Below, piece after piece: positions 46,901 to 54,608 of a stretch of DNA of 64,000 bases. The DNA lies in assembly GCA_024304885.1 (NCBI GenBank), contig JALJOM010000003.1, forward strand, positions 964,110-1,028,109, given 5' to 3'. Each line of letters starts with the position of its first letter. Position 1 is the first letter of the stretch. Source of the DNA: Beijerinckiaceae bacterium. GTDB lineage: Bacteria > Pseudomonadota > Alphaproteobacteria > Rhizobiales > Beijerinckiaceae. Made by a program: the position numbers and the translations under genes. The notes under the pieces were generated by a model. It saw nothing but the letters and a program-made list of their open reading frames with translations, had not been told where the DNA came from and did not search any database.

Positions 46901-48265
46901 ATGTATGTCGTCGAGATAGATTATCGGGACCCGGCCGAAGCCGCCGCGGCGCTCCGCCGCTTGCCCTGCCTCACCTTTCTCGACAGCGCCTCGGCCGACA
47001 AGCGCCTCGGTCGCTATAGTTTCGTCGCCGTCGATCCGTTCGAACACCTGCGACTGGACCAGGCGGGGCCGGGCTGGGTCGCGCGCCTGAAGGCGGAGCT
47101 GGCCGCCCGGCGCATCCCGACCTTGCCGGGCCTGCCTCCGTTCCAAGGCGGGGCGGCGGGGCTGTTTTCCTACGAGCTCGGGGCGAGCCTCGAGCGCTTG
47201 CCGAACGCCGTAGCCGACGAGCTCGCGTTTCCCGATCTGTCGCTCGGGTTCTACGATGTCGTCGTCGCTTTCGATTCCCTCGAACGGCGTGGCTGGATCG
47301 TCTCGACGGGCCTACCCGAGACCGAGGAAAAGGCCCGCGACCGGCGCGCGGTCGAGCGCGGCCTGTGGCTCGAGGCGGAGCTCGCGGGCGGAGCGGCCGG
47401 CTTCGGAACCGGGCCGATCTCGCTCGAAGGATGGACCAGCAACTTCACCCCGAGCGGCTACGAGCGCGCGGTTCGCACCGTCATCGAGCGCATTCTCGCG
47501 GGCGATATCTTCCAGGCCAATATCGCGCAGAGGTTCACCGCGCCGGTGCCGGACGGCTTCGATCATTTCGGCTTCTACCGGCGGCTGCGGACCGTGAACC
47601 CGGCGCCTTTCGCGGCTTTTCTCGACCATGGCGATTTCGTCATCGCCTCGGCCTCGCCGGAGCGTTTCCTGCGCGTCGAGGGCGGCCATGTCGAGGCGCG
47701 CCCGATCAAGGGCACGCGGCCGCGCTCCGCCGACCCAGTCGTGGACCTGCTCCAGGCCCAGGCCTTGACCGAGAGCCGCAAGGACCGCGCCGAGAACACC
47801 ATGATCGTCGATCTCCTCCGCAACGATCTCTCCAAGGTCTGCGTCCCGGGCTCGGTCCAGGTGCCGCAGCTCTGCGGGCTCGAATCCTTCGCCTCGGTCC
47901 ATCACCTCGTCTCGGCGGTCGTCGGACGGCTGGGCAAGGGCCGTTCAGCCGTCGATCTTCTCGCCGGCGCCTTTCCGGGCGGCTCGATCACCGGCGCGCC
48001 CAAGGTCCGCGCCATGGAGATCATCACCGAGATCGAAGGCCATGCGCGCGGCCCCTATTGCGGCGCGATCGGATACATCGGATTCGACGGAACGATGGAT
48101 CTGAGCATCGTGATCCGCACCGCCAGCTTTCGCCGCGGCATGTGCGCCGTGCAGGCCGGCGGCGGCATCGTCACGGCGTCCGATCCCGCCGCGGAATATC
48201 AGGAGACCCTCGACAAGGCGAGCCGCGTCTTCGATGCCTTCGGCGTCGAGGAGCTGGTGCTGTGA
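46901..48265 (+). CDS. pabB: Aminodeoxychorismate synthase component I
   Basis: 454 residues. A chorismate-binding enzyme that makes aminodeoxychorismate for p-aminobenzoate. It shows the N-terminal GAAGLFSYELGASLERLP, IERILAGDIFQANIAQRF, the PabB-type PIKGTRPRSADP with the active-site Lys, FPGGSITGAPKVRAMEIITE and YCGAIGYIGFDGTMDLSIVI, and the QAGGGIVTASDPAAEYQETL tail. It is distinguished from TrpE by the PIKGT motif. Its stop overlaps the pabA start (GTGA). Product feeds folate and H4MPT. Confidence 0.95.
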   Translation: MYVVEIDYRDPAEAAAALRRLPCLTFLDSASADKRLGRYSFVAVDPFEHLRLDQAGPGWVARLKAELAARRIPTLPGLPPFQGGAAGLFSYELGASLERLPNAVADELAFPDLSLGFYDVVVAFDSLERRGWIVSTGLPETEEKARDRRAVERGLWLEAELAGGAAGFGTGPISLEGWTSNFTPSGYERAVRTVIERILAGDIFQANIAQRFTAPVPDGFDHFGFYRRLRTVNPAPFAAFLDHGDFVIASASPERFLRVEGGHVEARPIKGTRPRSADPVVDLLQAQALTESRKDRAENTMIVDLLRNDLSKVCVPGSVQVPQLCGLESFASVHHLVSAVVGRLGKGRSAVDLLAGAFPGGSITGAPKVRAMEIITEIEGHARGPYCGAIGYIGFDGTMDLSIVIRTASFRRGMCAVQAGGGIVTASDPAAEYQETLDKASRVFDAFGVEELVL

Positions 48266-48825
48266 TCCTCGTCATCGACAACTACGATTCCTTCGTGCAC
48301 ACGGTCGCGAGCTACTTGCGTGAGCTCGGCGTGACGCCCGAGGTCGTGCGCAACGACGCCGCGCTGCCGGCCGAGACGCCGCAGGCCATCGTGATCTCGC
48401 CCGGGCCCTGCACGCCGAACGAGGCCGGCATCTCGATGCGGCTCGTCGAGGATTATTCCGGCAAGGTCCCGATCCTCGGAATTTGCCTCGGCCATCAATG
48501 CATCGGACAGGTCTTCGGCGGCTCCGTCACGCGGGCCTTGCGGCCGATGCACGGCGAGGCGAGCCTCGTGCGCCACACCGGCTCGCGCCTCCTGCAGGGG
48601 CTACCGAGCCCGCTCGCCGTCGGACGCTATCATTCGCTGATCGTCGAGCTCGACGACGAGGCCGGTCCGCTGGAAGCCACGGCCTGGTCGCAGGAGAACG
48701 AGATCATGGCGCTTGAGCATCGCGAGCACCCCACCTTCGGCGTGCAGTTTCACCCGGAATCGATCCTGACCGAGCACGGCCACGACCTCTTGCAGAATTT
48801 TCTCGCCCTTGTCCCACGGGCTTGA
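48262..48825 (+). CDS. pabA: Aminodeoxychorismate synthase component II (glutaminase)
   Basis: 187 residues from GTG 48262, overlapping the pabB stop. A class I glutamine amidotransferase: VIDNYDSFVHTVASYL, ISPGPCTPNEAGIS, the nucleophile elbow ILGICLGHQCIGQVFGG (Cys near 76) and FGVQFHPESILTEHG with His/Glu. It delivers ammonia to PabB. The same family includes TrpG, but coupling to pabB supports PabA. Confidence 0.95.
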   Translation: MILVIDNYDSFVHTVASYLRELGVTPEVVRNDAALPAETPQAIVISPGPCTPNEAGISMRLVEDYSGKVPILGICLGHQCIGQVFGGSVTRALRPMHGEASLVRHTGSRLLQGLPSPLAVGRYHSLIVELDDEAGPLEATAWSQENEIMALEHREHPTFGVQFHPESILTEHGHDLLQNFLALVPRA

Positions 48826-48915
48826 GAACGCTTTCGTGGACTTCCCCCCGTTCATCGTCCTATGAGAAGCGCAACGTCGAACGTGCCTTGCTTCGACGAT
48901 CGAGGACGAGTGCCG

Positions 48916-50091
48916 ATGACCTTGATGCTCGCGAGCGTGACGAGCCCCGCCGAGGCCGAGACCGTACGGGCTTGCGACGCCGATATCATCGACATGAAGA
49001 ACCCCTCGGACGGGGCACTCGGCGCGCTCGACCCGAAGGTCGCGGCCGAGATCGTTCGCTGCGTCGGCGGCCGCAAGCTCGTGAGCGCCGCGGCGGGGAC
49101 TGCTCGTTCCTCGCCGGACGAGACGGTAGCGGCAGCCGCGACCGTGGCGGCGACGGGCGTCGATTATGTGAAGGTCGGCCTCGCGATGGACAAGGCCGGC
49201 GCGGACCATGTCCAGGCGCTCGGCACGCTCGCCGGCCGGGTCCGGCTCGTCGGCGTGCTCTTCGCCGATCGGTCCCCCGACCTCGACCTCGTGAAGCTCA
49301 TGGCGAGAACCGGGTTCTCGGGCGCGATGCTCGACACCGCTTCGAAGGGCAACGGCCGGCTTCTCGACCACATGAGTTTCGCCGCGCTGCACGAGTTCGT
49401 CGATCTCTGCCGCGCCGAGAGCCTGATGAGCGGGCTCGCCGGCTCGCTCGAGGCCCCCGACGTGCCGCGCCTCCTGCCGCTGCATCCGGATGCGCTCGGG
49501 TTTCGCGGCGCCTTGTGCCATGGCCGCGCCCGCGAGGCCGAGATCGATCGCGCCTCGGTCCGGCTCATTCGCGACCTCATCCCGAGCGAGGCGGATCATT
49601 CTCGCGCCGGTGACGACCCGCTCGGCGACCTCAGGATGTTTTCCGGGCGTGGCTGGCACGAGGCACACCAGGTCGAGACCGACAAGGTCTTCGTGCACGA
49701 CCTCGTGGTGCCGACCTACATCGGCGCCTACGACTACGAGCGTGGCGCACGCCAGAACGTGCGGTTCAACGTCGATGTTGAGGTCCGGCGCACCTACAGC
49801 CGCCTCGACGACATGCGAGGGATCTTCTCCTACGACCTGATCATGGATGCGATCAGGATCATCCTCGACCGCGGTCATATCGACCTGATCGAGACCATCG
49901 CCAACGAGCTCGCCGATCGGCTCCTGCATCATGCGAGCGTCATGCGCGTGAACGTGCGGGTCGAGAAGCTCGACATCGTCGCAGCCGCCGTCGGCGTCGA
50001 GATCAGGCGCGAGCGCGCGGCGGAAGTGGCCGCGATCGACCAGCTGTTCGGGAGCCTGCCGGATCTCGCAGGCACCGCGAGCGGGCGTTGA
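48916..50091 (+). CDS. mfnB: Fusion of MfnB-like furan synthase and FolB-like dihydroneopterin aldolase
   Basis: 391 residues from ATG 48916 (GTG 48910 possible). Residues 1-240 match (5-formylfuran-3-yl)methyl phosphate synthase MfnB (DUF556): DADIIDMKNPSDGALGALDP with conserved K28, YVKVGLAMDK with K86, and MLDTASKGNGRLLDHM with K144. Residues about 265-375 match dihydroneopterin aldolase (FolB): DKVFVHDLVVPTYIGAYDYE, RGARQNVRFNVDV and NVRVEKLDIV. The first domain starts furan-ring synthesis for methylofuran; the second acts on 7,8-dihydroneopterin-like pterins or has lost that activity. It lies in the operon pabB-pabA-this-mfnE, and its stop overlaps the next start (TTGA at 50088). Both domain calls firm; the combined role is inferred. 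Confidence 0.88.
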   Translation: MTLMLASVTSPAEAETVRACDADIIDMKNPSDGALGALDPKVAAEIVRCVGGRKLVSAAAGTARSSPDETVAAAATVAATGVDYVKVGLAMDKAGADHVQALGTLAGRVRLVGVLFADRSPDLDLVKLMARTGFSGAMLDTASKGNGRLLDHMSFAALHEFVDLCRAESLMSGLAGSLEAPDVPRLLPLHPDALGFRGALCHGRAREAEIDRASVRLIRDLIPSEADHSRAGDDPLGDLRMFSGRGWHEAHQVETDKVFVHDLVVPTYIGAYDYERGARQNVRFNVDVEVRRTYSRLDDMRGIFSYDLIMDAIRIILDRGHIDLIETIANELADRLLHHASVMRVNVRVEKLDIVAAAVGVEIRRERAAEVAAIDQLFGSLPDLAGTASGR

Positions 50092-50708
50092 CTCTCACGA
50101 TCGTCAAGCTCGGCGGTAGCCTTCTCGGCTCTCTGGACCTCGACGCTTGGCTTGCGGTGATCCAAACGTGGGGAGGCCCTGCCGTGATCGTTCCGGGCGG
50201 GGGGATCTTCGCGGACCACGTCCGTGCAGCCCAGACGAGGCTCGGCTTCGACGACGAGACGGCGCATCGGCTTGCGGCTCTCGCCATGGACCAGGTCGCC
50301 GTGCTCCTCGCCGCCCGCCGCGACCGCTTCGTGCTCACCGCCTCGCCGGCCGAGATGACGGAGGCCATTGCGCGTGGAAGGATCGCGGTGTGGCTGCCCT
50401 CCGCGATGGTGGTTGCGGCGCCTGACGTCCCCGCGAGCTGGGACGTGACCTCCGACTCCCTCGCGGCCTGGCTCGCCGGCACGCTCGGCGCCGAGCGACT
50501 CCTCCTCGTCAAGTCGCGCGACGTGGCGCCTCGGGCGACGGCGCGCGATCTGGCCGAAGCCGGGATCGTCGACCCGGTGTTTCCGCTCTACGTGCAATGT
50601 AGCAATGTAGCGGTCCACGTCGCGGGTCCGAGCTCACTCGTGCATGCGAGCGGCGTGTTGCGCTGTGGTGCGATGCCCGGCGTGCCGGTAGCTCGCTGGT
50701 CGAGCTAG
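50088..50708 (+). CDS. mfnE: Amino-acid-kinase-fold protein, MfnE-like
   Basis: 206 residues from TTG 50088, overlapping the previous stop. The amino-acid-kinase fold starts LTIVKLGGSLLGSLDL and has VIVPGGGIFADHVRAAQ and TSDSLAAWLAGTLGAERLLL, then VKSRDV. In MfnE, (aminomethyl)furan-methyl phosphate is phosphorylated to the diphosphate needed for methanofuran assembly, and such kinases are found near fhc and mfnB genes in methylotrophs. The fold is clear; the MfnE assignment rests on context and short length. Last gene of the pabB-pabA-mfnB/folB unit. Confidence 0.78.
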   Translation: MTLTIVKLGGSLLGSLDLDAWLAVIQTWGGPAVIVPGGGIFADHVRAAQTRLGFDDETAHRLAALAMDQVAVLLAARRDRFVLTASPAEMTEAIARGRIAVWLPSAMVVAAPDVPASWDVTSDSLAAWLAGTLGAERLLLVKSRDVAPRATARDLAEAGIVDPVFPLYVQCSNVAVHVAGPSSLVHASGVLRCGAMPGVPVARWSS

Positions 50709-50775
50709 AACCTCTGGATAGATCGGGCTCGCCGTCGAGAGTTGAATGGATACCTTGCCAACAGGCATAGGGAAC

Positions 50776-50805
50776 TTGACATTTATATGTGACGTTATAT
50801 ATAAC
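50776..50805 (+). promoter_or_regulatory. Strong sigma70-like promoter of the AT-rich orphan gene
   Basis: TTGACA (50776-50781) is followed after 18 bases by TATAAC (50800-50805); TATATA at 50798 would give a 16-base spacer. The AT-rich sequence CATTTATATGTGACGTTATA around it contrasts with the GC-rich genome. GGAGG (50832-50836) and the ATG at 50842 follow. Confidence 0.7.
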
Positions 50806-50841
50806 TTATCAACAATCACAATCTGATTTTCGGAGGAAAAA

Positions 50842-51483
50842 ATGACAGCAAATGGTGAACCTAAGTATCTCGATGATGCCACAGAGGCAGGATTGCAGGC
50901 AGTAAAGGATGTCCAGAAATTTCAAGATGCCCAGAACCTGCCTGCTACTCCGGAATTTGCCGGAGTTATTGCCGGTCTTGCATCACTAGCTACCGCTGCT
51001 GCGACTGCAGCCGGGGCCGCATCCGATCTCTCGAGTCTTGTCAATAGCGGTAAGAGCGGCTCATTAGAAATATTAATTTCAAATAACTGTAAATATCCGC
51101 TGGTCATGTATCAGTACAAGACAAATAACGCGAATGCATCAAAAATTCCACAGCCTCTTGCGCAGGGCGAAGATGACGTGTTCCTGCTGACGCATAGCAG
51201 CTCCTTTGACACTAGCACGAATTTCCAGCTTTATTTCTTCCTGGGAGCTATATCGATCGAGGTGCGATATGTGTATACGAGCGAAGGAGATCCTGGGCGT
51301 TGGCAGTTTCACGTCGGTATCGACGGTGATGAAGTTCATGAATTTCCCGACGAGTTGCAAATATTTGGCGCTACCTTCAAACCTGGAGATCCATCAACGA
51401 ACCCGTCCTTCAGCCTATACAGTGTACCGATCGAGACGGGCAGTGGGCAAATCGACCTGACTTTTTATGATCTCGCGCAATAG
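50842..51483 (+). CDS. AT-rich orphan protein of unknown family (213 aa)
   Basis: Residues 1-75 are helical and Ala-rich (EFAGVIAGLASLATAAATAA near 39-58). Residues 80-213 look like a beta-sandwich: SLEILISNNCKYPLVMYQYK, FQLYFFLGAISIEVRYVYTS, GRWQFHVGIDGDEVHEFPDE and a final QIDLTFYDLAQ. There is no signal peptide and only one Cys. GC content is far below the window average, with its own promoter and a textbook ribosome site, so recent acquisition is likely. The layout, a short helical part plus a beta domain, recalls small pore-forming or lectin-like proteins, but no motif proves it. Unknown function. Confidence 0.75.
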   Translation: MTANGEPKYLDDATEAGLQAVKDVQKFQDAQNLPATPEFAGVIAGLASLATAAATAAGAASDLSSLVNSGKSGSLEILISNNCKYPLVMYQYKTNNANASKIPQPLAQGEDDVFLLTHSSSFDTSTNFQLYFFLGAISIEVRYVYTSEGDPGRWQFHVGIDGDEVHEFPDELQIFGATFKPGDPSTNPSFSLYSVPIETGSGQIDLTFYDLAQ

Positions 51484-51727
51484 GACCGTCGCAGCCGGCA
51501 CCCACATGGGTCGAAAGACGAGGTATCGCCGTGCAGGCCGCCGTTCGCCGAGCGTCGCCGGTGTCGGCCACGACGAGGATCCACAGTGGTGCAAATCGGC
51601 ATGAAGGGCGGCCGGTTCGCGCGTGCGGTCGACTGCCTCGAAGATTCGTAGCCGATTCTGCCGTTGCCGGCGGTGTGGCCAGCTCGATTGCAGCGCCAGC
51701 GGGTGCTTTGCTGCGATGTAGGCGGTG

Positions 51728-52843
51728 TCATCTCCCGGTCTTGATCCTGGTCCATTCCCGCGTGACGAGCTTCTGGGTCGGCTGATCATAGCTCGTCACG
51801 GTGAAGAGGCGCCTCATGACCTCCGCATCCGGGTAGATCGCCTTGTTGTCCGCGATCGACTTGTCGATGTAGGGCTTCGACCCGGGGATAGCGTTGGCGA
51901 AATTGCTCCTGTTGGTATTGCGTGCCGCGATCTCCGGTCGCAGCAGAAAATCGATGAAGGCATAGGCCTCCTCGGGATGAGGAGCATCCTTCAGGACCGC
52001 GAGCGAGTCGAGCGACATCAGCGTGCCTTGCTTGGGGATCACGAAGCCGATCTCGACCCCGTTGCCCGCCTCGCGGGCGCGATCACGCGCCTGGAACACG
52101 TCGCCCGACCAGCCGACCGCGAGGCAGATGTCGCCGTTGGCGAGCGCGTTGATATATTCCGACGAGTGGAACTTCGTCACGTGGCGGCGCATGGCGCCGA
52201 GGCTCTCGGCCGCGCGCTTCAGATCCGCCGGCTTCTTCGAATCGGGTGGCAGCCCGAGATAGTTCAGCGCGATCGGAAACATGTCGTCCGGGCTGTCGAG
52301 AACGTAGACTCCACAATCGGCGAATTTCTTCAAGAAGTCGGGCTTGAGCACGACGTCCCACGTCGCGAGGGCCGTGGCCGGATCCGCGTCGCCGAGCCGT
52401 GCCGCGACCTTGTCGGCATTGAAGGCGATGCCCGTAGTGAACCACGAATAATCGACGGCGTGGCGATTGCCCGGGTCATAGACCGCGAGCCGGGCCATGA
52501 TCTCCTGTGAGAGATTGCCTAGGTTGGCGAGCTTCGCCTTGTCGAGCTCCCGATAGAGGCCCGCGGCGATCTGCCTCTGGAGGAACGGCCCCGACGGCAC
52601 CGCGATGTCGTATCCAGTCCGGCCCGCGAGCAGGCGGGTCTCGAGCATCTCGTTGGAATCGTAGGTGTCGTAGGTGACCTTGATCCCGGTCTCCTTGGTG
52701 AAGTCCTCGATGACCTTCGGATCGATGTAGTCGCTCCAGTTGAAGACGTTGACGACGCGCTCCTGCGCCTGCGCCGGCGAGCCTGCGGGGATCTCGACGA
52801 GAATCGGGACGAGGAGGATCGAGAACAGGATGCGTGCGCGCAT
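51728..52843 (-). CDS. Spermidine/putrescine-type ABC transporter substrate-binding protein
   Basis: 371 residues from ATG 52843, with GAGAGG about 7 bases upstream. Signal peptide at 1-28 (LFSILLVPILVEIPAG, cleavage near AQAQ). The mature start is VVNVFNWSDYIDPKVIEDF, then TGIKVTYDTYDSNEMLETR, GYDIAVPSGPFLQRQIAAG and YINALANGDICLAVGWSGDV, which is the PotD/PotF pattern. It would bind polyamines in the periplasm, with the exact ligand unknown. No permease or ATPase gene lies beside it, so it is an orphan in this window. Confidence 0.88.
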   Translation of the reverse strand: MRARILFSILLVPILVEIPAGSPAQAQERVVNVFNWSDYIDPKVIEDFTKETGIKVTYDTYDSNEMLETRLLAGRTGYDIAVPSGPFLQRQIAAGLYRELDKAKLANLGNLSQEIMARLAVYDPGNRHAVDYSWFTTGIAFNADKVAARLGDADPATALATWDVVLKPDFLKKFADCGVYVLDSPDDMFPIALNYLGLPPDSKKPADLKRAAESLGAMRRHVTKFHSSEYINALANGDICLAVGWSGDVFQARDRAREAGNGVEIGFVIPKQGTLMSLDSLAVLKDAPHPEEAYAFIDFLLRPEIAARNTNRSNFANAIPGSKPYIDKSIADNKAIYPDAEVMRRLFTVTSYDQPTQKLVTREWTRIKTGR

Positions 52844-53289
52844 CGGGGGCCTCTCACGGATTTCCGGGCGTGCCGGGAAGGGGTCGCGCGACGGAAACGC
52901 GACAAACAAAAATCACGGCTGCGACGGCGCGCGGTGCCGCGGGTCGCTCACTCGAAAGTGAAGCGGCTGTGCTGTCGCATACCGCGGTCGAGACGCAAGT
53001 CCTTAATCGAGAACGCCTACGCTTTTTCGACGACGCGGCTTCGCTTCCGTCTCGGTCGGCGCTTGCTTCGGCGCGAGATTTTTCGGAAAGTCACGGTGCC
53101 CGATGCCCGGATGTCCGCGGCCGAGAGCATTTTTCCGCGAGGCGGACTCCACTTCGCGCCGCAAAGATGCGACTGAGCAATGAGCCGGAGCAGCTGTCGA
53201 TTCGGCTGGATCGTATAGCGCTCTGACGCGATCTCGGCGCGAAAGCCACGAGATCGCGCGACCTTGCCCGAACCGAAGCGAGGCCCAGC
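52844..53289. other. 446-bp divergent gap
   Basis: Between the binding-protein gene and the GlcG-like gene, which diverge. ORFs here are short and without similarity. No clear promoter or repeat was recognised. Confidence 0.5.
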
Positions 53290-53724
53290 ATGCATGTGAC
53301 GATCAGCGAAGCGGAGATTGCGATCGAGGCCGCGCGCAAGAAGGCGGTCGAGCTCGGCACCAAGATGTGCATCGCGATCGTCGATTCCGGTGCCAATCTC
53401 AAGGCTTTCCACCGCATGGACGATGCCTGGGTCGGTAGCATCGACATCGCGATCAAGAAGGCCAAGACCGCGGTCTTCTTCGGCATGCCGACGGGCCAGA
53501 TCGGCAAGCTCTCGCAGCCCGGCGGATCGCTCTACGGGATCGAGCATTCCAACGAGGGCTTGATCACCTTCCCGGGCGGGCTCCCGATCGTGGACAAGGA
53601 GGGCGTCCTCGTCGGCGCGATCGGCGTCAGCGGCAGCTCTGTCGAGAATGATCACGCGGTGGCTCAGGCAGGCGGCAGCGCGGTCGGGGTCTGCGACCTG
53701 CCGGAGCACCCGTGGCGGACGTGA
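53290..53724 (+). CDS. GlcG/HbpS-family protein
   Basis: 144 residues, one GlcG/HbpS (DUF336) domain: [59 protein letters not shown] and [20 protein letters not shown]. Family members bind haem or act as accessory subunits in cobalamin/diol metabolism; the role is open. No signal peptide. It precedes cobP by 22 bases and may be co-transcribed with it. Confidence 0.88.
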   Translation: MHVTISEAEIAIEAARKKAVELGTKMCIAIVDSGANLKAFHRMDDAWVGSIDIAIKKAKTAVFFGMPTGQIGKLSQPGGSLYGIEHSNEGLITFPGGLPIVDKEGVLVGAIGVSGSSVENDHAVAQAGGSAVGVCDLPEHPWRT

Positions 53725-53746
53725 GCCGCGTGTCCTCGCGTCGCGC

Positions 53747-54286
53747 ATGATCGATGCGCATGGTCCGAGCAGCCTGCTCGTGCTCGGCGGCGCGCGGTCC
53801 GGAAAGAGCCGCTATGCGCAGCATCGTGCGGAGGCCTCGGGGCGCCGGCCCGTCCTGATCGCGACCGCGGAGGCCGGCGACGCGGAGATGGCGGCCCGTA
53901 TCGCCCGCCATGCCGCCGCGCGCGATGGGCGCTGGAGCGTGATCGAGGAGCCTCTCGAGCTCGCCGCGACGCTGCGCCGGGAGGCCGGCCCGGCCCGGAC
54001 CCTCGTCGTCGATTGCATCACCCTCTGGCTTTCCAACCTGTTCCTGCGGGACCGCGATCCTGCCGCGGCGGCGCAGGTTCTCGTCGAGACCGTCGCGACC
54101 CTCGAAGGTCCGGTGATCTTCGTCTCGAACGAGGTCGGCAGTGGGATTGTCCCCGACAATGCTCTCGCCAGGGATTTCCGGGATGCCCAGGGCTCGGTCA
54201 ACCAGGCGCTCGCCGAGGCATGCGACGCCGTCGTCCTGATGACCGCGGGCATCGCCCTACCGCTGAAGCCCGGGCCGAAGGCCTAG
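53747..54286 (+). CDS. cobP: Adenosylcobinamide kinase / cobinamide-phosphate guanylyltransferase
   Basis: 179 residues from ATG 53747. The P-loop LLVLGGARSGKSRYAQ (near 10-25), VDCITLWLSNLFL and VIFVSNEVGSGIVPDNALAR are the CobU/CobP pattern. It activates the cobinamide side chain in vitamin B12 assembly or salvage. No other cobalamin gene is in the window. Full length. Confidence 0.93.
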   Translation: MIDAHGPSSLLVLGGARSGKSRYAQHRAEASGRRPVLIATAEAGDAEMAARIARHAAARDGRWSVIEEPLELAATLRREAGPARTLVVDCITLWLSNLFLRDRDPAAAAQVLVETVATLEGPVIFVSNEVGSGIVPDNALARDFRDAQGSVNQALAEACDAVVLMTAGIALPLKPGPKA

Positions 54287-54608
54287 GCCCGAGCGCGTAG
54301 CGGCACGACTCGGTGGTGGCACAAGGATCGTTCGGGGCGGCACAATTCCGCGCTCGCGCCGTTCGGCCGTGCCGGCCCTTCGCGAGCGCCTCGCGCGGGG
54401 GAAGTGACGGGATTCTCGGCTTGATTTCAAACCAAAAATCGTTGAGGTTAGGGTTCATCAGGTGGATCAGTTTCGCCTGCACTATCGGGGTAGACCCCAA
54501 GCACCTACACGCATTCGTCATATCGCAGACCACTGGCGCAAAATCCGAGCTGAAGAAGCCGGCGCCGGCGTGATTTCGAGTGGGCAAGACAGGGGAGGAT
54601 TTCAGCCG
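54287..54608. other. 322-bp gap upstream of the di-haem cytochrome gene
   Basis: It includes an AT-richer section (54420-54460) with TTGAGGTTAGGGTTCATCAG that may carry the promoter. No ORF is convincing. GGGGAGGATTTCAGCC lies just before the ATG at 54609. Confidence 0.45.
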
